Below are positions 46,442 through 57,574 of a DNA stretch of 64,000 bases, one piece after another. Position 1 is the first letter of the stretch; each line of letters starts with the position of its first letter. The translations under genes and the position numbers were made by a program. This stretch comes from Calendula officinalis. Its lineage: Eukaryota; Streptophyta; Magnoliopsida; Asterales; Asteraceae. The notes under the pieces are model-generated. The model had not been told where the DNA came from, made no database searches, and saw nothing but the letters and a program-made list of their open reading frames with translations. Where the stretch lies: contig OY970824.1 of assembly GCA_963853835.1 (NCBI GenBank), forward strand, positions 47,021,104-47,085,103, written 5' to 3'.

Positions 46442-48424
46442 ATGGATATTGAAGAGTTCGGGCCGAAGAGGGATGTTCCGGCCGAAGTGGTGTTCGGGCC
46501 AAAGTGGGATGTTCGGGCCGAAGTGGTGTTCGGGCCGAAGTTCGGTGTTCGGGCCGAGCATGATGTTCGGTCCGAGGTTGAAGTTCGGGCCGAGGTCGGA
46601 GTTCGGGCCGAGGTTGAAGTTCGGGCCGAAAATGAAGTTCGGGCCGGGAACAGTGAAGAGTTTGGGCACCTTTTGTCACACAATCTTGGATATTGAAGAG
46701 TTCGGGCCGAAGAGTGATGTTCGGGCCGAAGTGGTGTTCGGGCCGAAGTGGGATGGTCGGGCCGAAGTGGTGTTCGGGCCGAAGTGGGATGGTCGGGCCG
46801 AAGTGGTGTTCGGGCCGAAGTTCGGTGTTCGGGCCGAGGATGATGTTCTGGCCGAGGTTGAAGTTCGGGCCGAGGTCGGAGTTCGGGCCGAAAATGAAGT
46901 TCGGGCCGGGAACAGTGAAGAGTTCGGGCCGAACTTGTTCTTGGCAGTGACGAACGAACCAGCTATTTTGGTTACTCGTGGGCGTGAAACGGACACCCGA
47001 GCAGAAAGTTATGAATGTTTTAGTATAGCACCTTTTGTCACACAATCTTGGATATTGAAGAGTTCGTGCCGAAGAGGGATGTTCGGGCTGAAGTGGTGTT
47101 CGGGCCGAAGTGGGATGTTCGGGCCGAAGTGGTGTTCGGGCCGAAGAGTGGTGTTCTGGCCGAAGTTCGGTGTTCGGGCCGAGGATGGTGTTCGGGCCGA
47201 GGTCGGAGTTCGGGCCGAGGTTGAAGTTCGGGCCGAGGTTGGAGTTCGGGCCGAGGTTGAAGTTCGGGCCGAGGTTGCAGTTCGGGCCGAGGTTGAAGTT
47301 CGGGCCGAGGTTGAAGTTTGGGCCGAAAATGAAGTTCGGGCCGGGAACAGTGAAGAGTTCGGGCCGAACTTGTTCTTGGCAGTGACGAACGAACCAGCTA
47401 TTTTGCTTACTCGTGGGCGTGAAACGGACACCCGAACTGAAAGTTATCAATGTTTTAGTATAGCACCTTTTGTCACACAATCTTGGATATTGAAGAGTTC
47501 GGGCCGAAGAGGGATGTTCGGGCCGAAGTGGTGTTCGGGCCGAAAATGATGTTCGGGCCGGGAACAGTGAAGAGTTCGGGCCGAACTTGTTCTTGGCAGT
47601 GACAAACGAACCATCTATTTTGGTTACTCGTGGGCGTGAAACGGACACCCGAGCTGAAAGTTATGAATGTTTTAGTATAGCACCTTTTGTCACACAATCT
47701 TGGATATTGAAGAGTTCGTGCCGAAGAGGGATGTTCGGGCCGAAGTGGTGTTCGGGCCGAAGTGGGATGTTCGGGCCGAATGTGGTGTTCGGGCCGAATG
47801 TGGTGTTCGGGCCGAAGTTCGGTGTTCGGGCCGAGCATGATGTTCGGGCCGAGGTTGAAGTTCGGGCCGAGGTCGGAGTTCGGGCCGAGGTTGAAGTTCG
47901 GGCCGAGGTTGAAGTTCGGGCCGAAAATGAAGTTCGGGCCGGGAACAGTGAAGAGTTCGGGCCGAACTTGTTCTTGGCAGTGACGAACGAACCGGCTATT
48001 TTGGTTACTCGTGGGCGTGAAACGGACACCCGAGCTGAAAGTTATGAATGTTTTAGTATAGCACCTTTTGTCACACAATCATGGATATTGAAGAGTTCGG
48101 GCCGAAGAGGGATGTTCCGGCCGAAGTGGTGTTCGGGCCGAAGTGGGATGTTCGGGCCGAAGTGGTGTTCGGGCTGAAGTTCGGTGTTCGGGCCGAGAAT
48201 GATGTTCGGGCAGAGGTCGGAGTTCGGGCCGAGGTTGAAGTTCGGGCCGAGGTTGAAGTTCGGGCCGAAAATGAAGTTCGGGCCGGGAACAGTGAAGAGT
48301 TCGGGCCGAACTTGATCTTGGCAGTGACGAACGAACCGACTATTTTGGTTACTCGTGGGCGTGAAACGGACACCCGAGCTGAAAGTTATGAATGTTTTAG
48401 TATAGCACCTTTTGTCACACAATC
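46442..48424 (+). repeat. 6-monomer HOR of 1,983 bp, copy 2
   Basis: This copy follows copy 1 directly with the same six monomers and total length. Its first monomer is a recombinant: the 5' end is type A (ATGGATATT, TTCCGGCCG, GGGCCAAAG) and the 3' part is type E (TTCGGTCCG and the linker deletion). The tandem duplication breakpoint therefore lies inside this monomer. Confidence 0.93.
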
Positions 48425-49764
48425 ATGGATATTGAAGAGTTCGGGCCGAAGAGGGATGTTCCGGCCGAAGTGGTGTTCGGGCCAAAGTGGGATGTTCGGG
48501 CCGAAGTGGTGTTCGGGCTGAAGTTCGGTGTTCGGGCCGAGAATGATGTTCGGGCCGAGGTCGTAGTTCGGGCCGAGGTTGAAGTTCGGGCCGAGGTTTA
48601 AGTTCGGGCCGAAAATGAAGTTCGGGCCGGGAACAGTGAAGAGTTCGGGCCGAACTTGTTCTTGGCAGTGACGAACGAACCAGCTATTTTGGTTAATCGT
48701 GGGCGTGAAACGGACACCTGAGCTGAAAGTTATGAATGTTTTAATATAGCACCTTTTGTCACACAATCTTGGATATTGAAGAGTTCGGGCCAAAGAGGGA
48801 TGTTCGGGCCGAAGTGGTGTTCGGGCCGAAGTGGGATGTTCGGGCCGAAGTGGTGTTTGGGCCGAAGTTCGGTGTTCGGGCCGAGGATGATGTTCGAGCC
48901 GAGGTTGAACTTTGGGCCGCGGTCGGAGTTCGGGCCGAGGTTGAAGTTCGGGCCGAAAATGAAGTTCGGGCCGGGAATAGTGAAGAGTTCGGGCCGAACT
49001 TGTTCTTGGCAGTGACGAACGAACCAACTATTTTGCTTACTCGTGGGCGTGAAACGGACGCCCGAACTGAAAGTTATGAATGTTTTAGTATAGCACCTTT
49101 TGTCACACAATCTTGGATATTGAAGAGTTCGGGCCGAAGAGTGATGTTCGGGCCGAAGTGGTGTTCGGGCCGAAGTGGGATGTTCGGGCCGAAGTGGTGT
49201 TCGGGCCGAAGTTCGGTGTTCGGGCCGAGGATGATGTTCGGGCCGAGGTTGAAGTTCGGGCCGAGGTCGGAGTTCGGGCCGAGGTTGAAGTTCGGGCCGG
49301 GAACAGTGAAGAGTTCGGGCCGAACTTGTTCTTGGCAGTGACGAACGAACCGGCTATTTTGGTTACTCGTGGGCGTGAAACGGACACCCGAGCTGAAAGT
49401 TATGAATGTTTTAGTATAGCACCTTTTGTCACACAATCATGGATATTGAAGAGTTCGGGCCGAAGAGGGATGTTCCGGCCGAAGTGGTGTTCGGGCCGAA
49501 GTGGGATGTTCGGGCCGAAGTGGTGTTCGGGCTGAAGTTCGGTGTTCGGGCCGAGAATGATGTTCGGGCCGAGGTCGGAGTTCGGGCCGAGGTTGAAGTT
49601 CGGGCCGAAAATGAAGTTCGGGCCGGGAACAGTGTAGAGTTCGGGCCGAACTTGTTCTTGGCAGTGATGAACGAACCATCTATTTTGGTTACTCGTGGGC
49701 GTGAAACGGACACCCGAGCTGAAAGTTATGAATGTTTTAGTATAGCACCTTTTGTCACACAATC
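48425..49764 (+). repeat. Four-monomer insert between HOR copies
   Basis: Monomers 48425 (A), 48769 (D), 49113 (B) and 49439 (A, contracted) match 43155-44458, the sequence just upstream of HOR copy 1. The unit 43463-46097 reappears at 48769-51403, offset 5,306 bp, so this insert is the 5' part of a longer duplicated segment that ends with HOR copy 3. Confidence 0.9.
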
Positions 49765-51747
49765 TTGGATATTGAAGAGTTCGGGCCGAAGAGGGATGTT
49801 CGGGCCGAAGTGGTGTTCGGGCCGAAGTGGGATGTTCGGGCCGAAGTGGTGTTCGGGCCGAAGTTCGGTGTTCGGGCCGAGCATGATGTTCGGTCCGAGG
49901 TTGAAGTTCGGGCCGAGGTCGGAGTTCGGGCCGAGGTTGAAGTTCGGGCCGAAAATGAAGTTCGGGCCGGGAACAGTGAAGAGTTTGGGCACCTTTTGTC
50001 ACACAATCTTGGATATTGAAGAGTTCGGGCCGAAGAGTGATGTTCGGGCCGAAGTGGTGTTCGGGCCGAAGTGGGATGGTCGGGCCGAAGTGGTGTTCGG
50101 GCCGAAGTGGGATGGTCGGGCCGAAGTGGTGTTCGGGCCGAAGTTCGGTGTTCGGGCCGAGGATGATGTTCTGGCCGAGGTTGAAGTTCGGGCCGAGGTC
50201 GGAGTTCGGGCCGAAAATGAAGTTCGGGCCGGGAACAGTGAAGAGTTCGGGCCGAACTTGTTCTTGGCAGTGACGAACGAACCAGCTATTTTGGTTACTC
50301 GTGGGCGTGAAACGGACACCCGAGCAGAAAGTTATGAATGTTTTAGTATAGCACCTTTTGTCACACAATCTTGGATATTGAAGAGTTCGTGCCGAAGAGG
50401 GATGTTCGGGCTGAAGTGGTGTTCAGGCCGAAGTGGGATGTTCGGGCCGAAGTGGTGTTCGGGCCGAAGAGTGGTGTTCTGGCCGAAGTTCGGTGTTCGG
50501 GCCGAGGATGGTGTTCGGGCCGAGGTCGGAGTTCGGGCCGAGGTTGAAGTTCGGGCCGAGGTTGGAGTTCGGGCCGAGGTTGGAGTTCGGGCCGAGGTTG
50601 CAGTTCGGGCCGAGGTTGAAGTTCGGGCCGAGGTTGAAGTTTGGGCCGAAAATGAAGTTCGGGCCGGGAACAGTGAAGAGTTCGGGCCGAACTTGTTCTT
50701 GGCAGTGACGAACGAACCAGCTATTTTGCTTACTCGTGGGCGTGAAACGGACACCCGAACTGAAAGTTATGAATGTTTTAGTATAGCACCTTTTGTCACA
50801 CAATCTTGGATATTGAAGAGTTCGGGCCGAAGAGGGATGTTCGGGCCGAAGTGGTGTTCGGGCCGAAAATGATGTTCGGGCCGGGAACAGTGAAGAGTTC
50901 GGGTCGAACTTGTTCTTGGCAGTGACAAACGAACCATCTATTTTGGTTACTCGTGGGCGTGAAACGGACACCCGAGCTGAAAGTTATGAATGTTTTAGTA
51001 TAGCACCTTTTGTCACACAATCTTGGATATTGAAGAGTTCGTGCCGAAGAGGGATGTTCGGGCCGAAGTGGTGTTCGGGCCGAAGTGGGATGTTCGGGCC
51101 GAATGTGGTGTTCGGGCCGAATGTGGTGTTCGGGCCGAAGTTCGGTGTTCGGGCCGAGCATGATGTTCGGGCCGAGGTTGAAGTTCGGGCCGAGGTCGGA
51201 GTTCGGGCCGAGGTTGAAGTTCGGGCCGAGGTTGAAGTTCGGGCCGAAAATGAAGTTCGGGCCGGGAACAGTGAAGAGTTCGGGCCGAACTTGTTCTTGG
51301 CAGTGACGAACGAACCGGCTATTTTGGTTACTCGTGGGCGTGAAACGGACACCCGAGCTGAAAGTTATGAATGTTTTAGTATAGCACCTTTTGTCACACA
51401 ATCATGGATATTGAAGAGTTCGGGCCGAAGAGGGATGTTCCGGCCGAAGTGGTGTTCGGGCCGAAGTGGGATGTTCGGGCCGAAGTGGTGTTCGGGCTGA
51501 AGTTCGGTGTTCGGGCCGAGAATGATGTTCGGGCCGAGGTCGGAGTTCGGGCCGAGGTTGAAGTTCGGGCCGAGGTTGAAGTTCGGGCCGAAAATGAAGT
51601 TCGGGCCGGGAACAGTGAAGAGTTCGGGCCGAACTTGATCTTGGCAGTGACGAACGAACCGGCTATTTTGGTTACTCGTGGGCGTGAAACGGACACCCGA
51701 GCTGAAAGTTATGAATGTTTTAGTATAGCACCTTTTGTCACACAATC
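49765..51747 (+). repeat. 6-monomer HOR of 1,983 bp, copy 3
   Basis: This copy has the same monomer succession and total length as copies 1 and 2. Here the first monomer is type E throughout, as in copy 1. The expanded monomer has two GGTTGGAG subrepeats in place of one GGTTGGAG and one GGTTGAAG. The next linker reads TTATGAATG where copies 1 and 2 have TTATCAATG. Confidence 0.93.
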
Positions 51748-52779
51748 ATGGATATTGAAGAGTTCGGGCCGAAGAGGGATGTTCCGGCCGAAGTGGTGTT
51801 CGGGCCAAAGTGGGATGTTCGGGCCGAAGTGGTGTTCGGGCTGAAGTTCGGTGTTCGGGCCGAGAATGATGTTCGGGCCGAGGTCGTAGTTCGGGCCGAG
51901 GTTGAAGTTCGGGCCGAGGTTGAAGTTCGGGCCGAAAATGAAGTTCGGGCCGGGAACAGTGAAGAGTTCGGGCCGAACTTGTTCTTGGCAGTGACGAACG
52001 AACCAGCTATTTTGGTTAATCGTGGGCGTGAAACGGACACCTGAGCTGAAAGTTATGAATGTTTTAATATAGCACCTTTTGTCACACAATCTTGGATATT
52101 GAAGAGTTCGGGCCAAAGAGGGATGTTCGGGCCGAAGTGGTGTTCGGGCCGAAGTGGGATGTTCGGGCCGAAGTGGTGTTTGGGCCGAAGTTCGGTGTTC
52201 GGGCCGAGGATGATGTTCGAGCCGAGGTTGAAGTTTGGGCCGAGGTCGGAGTTCGGGCCGAGGTTGAAGTTCGGGCCGAAAATGAAGTTCGGGCCGGGAA
52301 TAGTGAAGAGTTCGGGCCGAACTTGTTCTTGGCAGTGACGAACGAACCAACTATTTTGCTTACTCGTGGGCGTGAAACGGACACCCGAACTGAAAGTTAT
52401 GAATGTTTTAGTATAGCACCTTTTGTCACACAATCTTGGATATTGAAGAGTTCGGGCCGAAGAGTGATGTTCGGGCCGAAGTGGTGTTCGGGCCGAAGTG
52501 GGATGTTCGGGCCGAAGTGGTGTTCGGGCAGAAGTTCGGTGTTCGGGCCGAGGATGATGTTCGGGCCGAGGTTGAAGTTCGGGCCGAGGTCGGAGTTCGG
52601 GCCGAGGTTGAAGTTCGGGCCGAAAATGAAGTTCGGGCCGGGAACATTGAAGAGTTCGGACCGAACTTGTTCTTGGCAGTGACGAACGAACCAGCTATTT
52701 TGCTTACTCGTGGGCGTGAAACGGACACCCGAACTGAAAGTTATGAATGTTTTAGTATAGCACCTTTTGTCACACAATC
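51748..52779 (+). repeat. Three monomers A-D-B
   Basis: Starts are 51748 (type A with GGTCGTAG), 52092 (type D) and 52436 (type B with TTCGGGCAGAAG and GGAACATTG). The D-B pair is closely matched by 55762-56449 at offset 3,670 bp. Confidence 0.88.
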
Positions 52780-53813
52780 TTGGATATTGAAGAGTTCGGG
52801 CCGAAGTGGGATGGTCGGGCCGAAGTGGTGTTCGGGCCGAAGTGGGATGGTCGGGCCGAAGTGGTGTTCGGGCCGAAGTTCGGTGTTCGGGCCGAGGATG
52901 ATGTTCTGGCCGAGGTTGAAGTTCGGGCCGAGGTCGGAGTTCGGGCCGAAAATGAAGTTCGGGCCGGGAACAGTGAAGAGTTCGGGCCGAGCTTGTTCTT
53001 GGCAGTGACGAACGAACCAGCTATTTTAGTTACTCGTGGGCGTGAAACGGACACCCGAGTAGAAAGTTATGAATGTTTTAGTATAGCACCTTTTGTCACA
53101 CAATCTTGGATATTGAAGAGTTCGTGCCGAAGAGGGATGTTCGGGCCGAAGTGGTGTTCGGGCCGAAGTGGGATGTTCGGGCCGAAGTGGTGTTCGGGAC
53201 TAAGAGTGGTGTTCGGGCCGAAGTTCGGTGTTCGGGCCGAGGATGATGTTCGGGCCGAGGTTGAAGTTCGGGCCGAGGTTGAAGTTCGGGCCGAAAATGA
53301 AGTTCGGCCCGGGAATAGTGAAGAGTTCGGGCCGAACTTGTTCTTGGCAGTGACGAACGAACCAGCTATTTTGCTTACTCGTGGGCGTGAAACGGACACC
53401 CGAGCAGAAAGTTATGAATGTTCTAGTATAGCACCTTTTGTCACACAATCTTGGATATTGAAGAGTTCGTGCCGAAGAGAGATGTTCGGGCCGAAGTGGT
53501 GTTCGGGCCGAAGTGGGATGTTCGGGCCGAAGTGGTGTTCGGGCCGAAGAGTGGTGTTCGGGCCGAAGTTCGGTGTTCGGGCCGAGGATGATGTTCGGGC
53601 CGAGGTCGGAGTTCGGGCCGAGGTTGAAGTTCGGGCCGAGGTTGAAGTTCGGGCAGAAAATGAAGTTCGGGCCGGGAATAGTGAAGAGTTCGGGCCGAAC
53701 TTGTTCTTGGCAGTGACGAACGAACCAACTATTTTGCTTACTCATGGGCGTGAAACGGACACCCGAACTGAAAGTTATGAATGTTTTAGTATAGCACCTT
53801 TTGTCACACTATC
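52780..53813 (+). repeat. Trimer HOR of 1,034 bp, copy 1
   Basis: Monomers of 326, 345 and 363 bp start at 52780, 53106 and 53451. Shared landmarks with copy 2 are TTCGGGCCGAGCTTG, CCCGAGTAGAAAG, CTAAGAGTGGTG and TTCGGCCCGGG. Copy 1 has GAAGAGAGATG near 53473 and TTCGGGACTAAG near 53195. Confidence 0.88.
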
Positions 53814-54847
53814 TTGGATATTGAAGAGTTCGGGCCGAAGAGTGATGTTCGGGCCGAAGTGGTGTTCGGGCCGAAGTGGGATGTTCGGGCCGAAGTGGTG
53901 TTCGGGCCGAAGTTCGGTGTTCGGGCCGAGGATGATGTTCTGGCCGAGGTTGAAGTTCGGGCCGAGGTCGGAGTTCGGGCCGAGGTTGAAGTTCGGGCCG
54001 AAAATGAAGTTCGGGCCGGGAACAGTGAAGAGTTCGGGCCGAGCTTGTTCTTGGCAGTGACGAATGAACCAGCTATTTTAGTTACTCGTGGGCGTGAAAC
54101 GGACACCCGAGTAGAAAGTTATGAATGTTTTAGTATAGCACCTTTTGTCACACAATCTTGGATATTGAAGAGTTCGTGCCGAAGAGGGATGTTCGGGCCG
54201 AAGTGGTGTTCGGGCCGAAGTGGGATGTTCGGGCCGAAGTGGTGTTCGGGCCTAAGAGTGGTGTTCGGGCCGAAGTTCGGTGTTCGGGCCGAGGATGATG
54301 TTCGGGCCGAGGTTGAAGTTCGGGCCGAGGTTGAAGTTCGGGCCGAAAATGAAGTTCGGCCCGGGAATAGTGAAGAGTTCGGGCCGAACTTGTTCTTGGC
54401 AGTGACGAACGAACCAGCTATTTTGCTTACTCGTGGGCGTGAAACGGACACCCGAGCAGAAAGTTATGAATGTTTTAGTATAGCACCTTTTGTCACACAA
54501 TCTTGGATATTGAAGAGTTCGTGCCGAAGAGGGATGTTCGGGCCGAAGTGGTGTTCGGGCCGAAGTGGGATGTTCGGGCCGAAGTGGTGTTCGGGCCGAA
54601 GAGTGGTGTTCGGGCCGAAGTTCGGTGTTCGGGCCGAGGATGATGTTCGGGCCGAGGTCGGAGTTCGGGCCGAGGTTGAAGTTCGGGCCGAAAATGAAGT
54701 TCGGGCCGGGAATAGTGAAGAGTTCGGGCCGAACTTGTTCTTGGCAGTGACGAACGAACCAGCTATTTTGCTTACTCGTGGGCGTGAAACGGACACCCGA
54801 ACTGAAAGTTATGAATGTTTTAGTATAGCACCTTTTGTCACACAATC
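53814..54847 (+). repeat. Trimer HOR of 1,034 bp, copy 2
   Basis: Monomers of 344, 345 and 345 bp start at 53814, 54158 and 54503. The total equals that of copy 1 only because the first monomer is 18 bp longer and the third 18 bp shorter. A related trimer lies at 59160-60175 (326 + 345 + 345 bp), and its last two monomers also at 56885-57574. Confidence 0.88.
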
Positions 54848-55375
54848 TTGGATATTGAAGAGTTCGGGCCGAAGAGTGATGTTCGGGCCGAAGTGGTGTT
54901 CGTGCCGAAGTGGGATGTTCGGGCCGAAGTGGTGTTCGGGCCGAAGTTCGGTGTTCGTGCCGAGGATGATGTTCGGGCCGAGGTTGAAGTTCGGGCCGAA
55001 AATGAAGTTCGGGCCGGGAACAGTGAAGAGTTCGGGCCGAACTTGTTCTTGGCAGTGATGAACGAACCATCTATTTGGGTTACTCGTGGGCGTGAAACGG
55101 ACACCCGAGCTGAAAGTTATGAATGTTTTAGTATAGCACCTTTTGTCACACAATCTTGGATATTGAAGAGTTCGGGCCGAAGAGGGATGTTCGGGCCGAA
55201 GTGGTGTTCGGGCCGAAGTGGGATGTTCGGGCCGAAGTGGTGTTCGGGCCGAAGTTCGGTGTTCGGGCCGAGCATGATGTTCGGTCCGAGGTTGAAGTTC
55301 GGGCCGAGGTCGGAGTTCGGGCCGAGGTTGAAGTTCGGGCCGAAAATGAAGTTCGGGCCGGGAACAGTGAAGAGT

Positions 55376-55399
55376 TCGGGCACCTTTTGTCACACAATC
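55376..55399 (+). repeat. Linker-deletion junction 9, TTCGGGCACC form
   Basis: From here to the right end the word before the junction is TTCGGGCACC instead of TTTGGGCACC. The same C form is found at 58105-58111, 60688-60694, 61294-61300, 61882-61888, 63141-63147 and 63729-63735. The single C/T difference separates the 15 junctions into a left group of eight and a right group of seven. Confidence 0.9.
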
Positions 55400-57229
55400 T
55401 TGGATATTGAAGAGTTCGGGCCGAAGAGTGATGTTCGGGCCGAAGTGGTGTTCGGGCCGAAGTGGGATGGTCGGGCCGAAGTGGTGTTCGGGCCGAAGTT
55501 CGGTGTTCGGGCCGAGGATGATGTTATGGCCGAGGTTGTAGTTCGGGCCGAGGTCGGAGTTCGGGCCGAGGTTGAAGTTCGGGCCGAGGTTGAAGTTCGG
55601 GCCGAAAATGAAGTTCGGGCCGGGAACAGTGAAGAGTTCGGGCCGAACTTGTTCTTGGCAGTGACGAACGAACCAGCTATTTTGGTTAATCGTGGGCGTG
55701 AAACGGACACCTGAGCTGAAAGTTATGAATGTTTTAATATAGCACCTTTTGTCACACAATCTTGGATATTGAAGAGTTCGGGCCAAAGAGGGATGTTCGG
55801 GCCGAAGTGGTGTTCGGGCCGAAGTGGGATGTTCGGGCCGAAGTGGTGTTTGGGCCGAAGTTCGGTGTTCGGGCCGAGGATGATGTTCGAGCCGAGGTTG
55901 AAGTTTGGGCCGAGGTCGGAGTTCGGGCCGAGGTTGAAGTTCGGGCCGAAAATGAAGTTCGGGCCGGGAATAGTGAAGAGTTCGGGCCGAACTTGTTCTT
56001 GGCAGTGACGAACGAACCAACTATTTTGCTTACTCGTGGGCGTGAAACGGACACCCGAACTGAAAGTTATGAATGTTTTAGTATAGCACCTTTTGTCACA
56101 CAATCTTGGATATTGAAGAGTTCGGACCGAAGAGTGATGTTCGGGCCGAAGTGGTGTTCGGGCCGAAGTGGGATGTTCGGGCCGAAGTGGTGTTCGGGCA
56201 GAAGTTCGGTGTTCGGGCCGAGGATGATGTTCGGGCCGAGGTTGAAGTTCGGGCCGAGGTCGGAGTTCGGGCCGAGGTTGAAGTTCGGGCCGAAAATGAA
56301 GTTCGGGCCGGGAACATTGAAGAGTTCGGGCCGAACTTGTTCTTGGCAGTGACGAACGAACCAGCTATTTTGCTTACTCGTGGGCGTGAAACGGACACCC
56401 GAACTGAAAGTTATGAATGTTTTAGTATAGCACCTTTTGTCACACAATCTTGGATATTGAAGAGTTCGGGCCGAAGTGGGATGGTCGGGCCGAAGTGGTG
56501 TTCGGGCCGAAGTGGGATGGTCGGGCCGAAGTGGTGTTCGGGCCGAAGTTCGGTGTTCGGGCCGAAGAGGGATGTTCGGGCCGAAGTGGTGTTCGGGCCG
56601 AAGTGGGATGTTCGGGCCGAAGTGGTGTTTGGGCCGAAGTTCGGTGTTCGGGCCGAGGATGATGTTCGAGCCGAGGTTGAAGTTTGGGCCGAGGTCGGAG
56701 TTCGGGCCGAGTTTGAAGTTCCGGCCGAAAATGAAGTTCGGGCCGCGAATAGTGAAGAGTTCGGGCCGAACTTGTTCTTGGCAGTGACGAACGAACCAAC
56801 TATTTTGCTTACTCGTGGGCGTGAAACGGACACCCGAACTGAAAGTTATGAATGTTTTAGTATAGCACCTTTTGTCACACAATCTTGGATATTGAAGAGT
56901 TCGTGCCGAAGAGGGATGTTCGGGCCGAAGTGGTGTTCGGGCCGAAGTGGGATGTTCGGGCCGAAGTGGTGTTCGGGCCTAAGAGTGGTGTTCGGGCCGA
57001 AGTTCGGTGTTCGGGCCGAGGATGATGTTCGGGCCGAGGTTGAAGTTCGGGCCGAGGTTGAAGTTCGGGCCGAAAATGAAGTTCGGCCCGGGAATAGTGA
57101 AGAGTTCGGGCCGAACTTGTTCTTGGCAGTGACGAACGAACCAGCTATTTTGCTTACTCGTGGGCATGAAACGGACACCCGAGCAGAAAGTTATGAATGT
57201 TTTAGTATAGCACCTTTTGTCACACAATC

Positions 57230-57574
57230 TTGGATATTGAAGAGTTCGTGCCGAAGAGGGATGTTCGGGCCGAAGTGGTGTTCGGGCCGAAGTGGGATGT
57301 TCGGGCCGAAGTGGTGTTCGGGCCGAAGAGTGGTGTTCGGGCCGAAGTTCGGTGTTCGGGCCGAGGATGATGTTCGGGCCGAGGTCGGAGTTCGGGCCGA
57401 GGTTGAAGTTCGGGCCGAAAATGAAGTTCGGGCCGGGAATAGTGAAGAGTTCGGGCCGAACTTGTTCTTGGCAGTGACGAACGAACCAGCTATTTTGCTT
57501 ACTCGTGGGCGTGAAACGGACACCCGAACTGAAAGTTATGAATGTTTTAGTATAGCACCTTTTGTCACACAATC
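57230..57574 (+). repeat. Type F monomer, 345 bp (exemplar)
   Basis: This type starts TTCGTGCCGAAGAGGG like type C, then carries an extra 19-bp subrepeat TTCGGGCCGAAGAGTGGTG before the TTCGGTG subrepeat and lacks one 18-bp subrepeat elsewhere, for a net length of 345 bp. Because 345 is divisible by 3, runs of F monomers keep reading frame and account for several of the longest spurious open frames. Other copies start at 53106, 54158, 54503, 56885, 59486 and 59831. In some (53106, 54158, 56885, 59486) the extra subrepeat is preceded by GACTAAG or GCCTAAG, and a later subrepeat reads TTCGGCCCG. Confidence 0.88.

Larger units (their letters stand above)
54848..57574 (+). repeat. 8-monomer HOR of 2,727 bp, copy 1
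   Basis: Monomers start at 54848, 55156, 55400, 55762, 56106, 56450, 56885 and 57230, with lengths 308, 244, 362, 344, 344, 435, 345 and 345. The 308-bp first monomer is short by two subrepeats and has TTCGTGCCGAGG. The 362-bp third monomer carries TGTTATGGCCGAGG with GGTTGTAG, a variant seen only right of 55.5 kb. The 435-bp sixth monomer is a fusion of type G and type D blocks. Confidence 0.92.
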
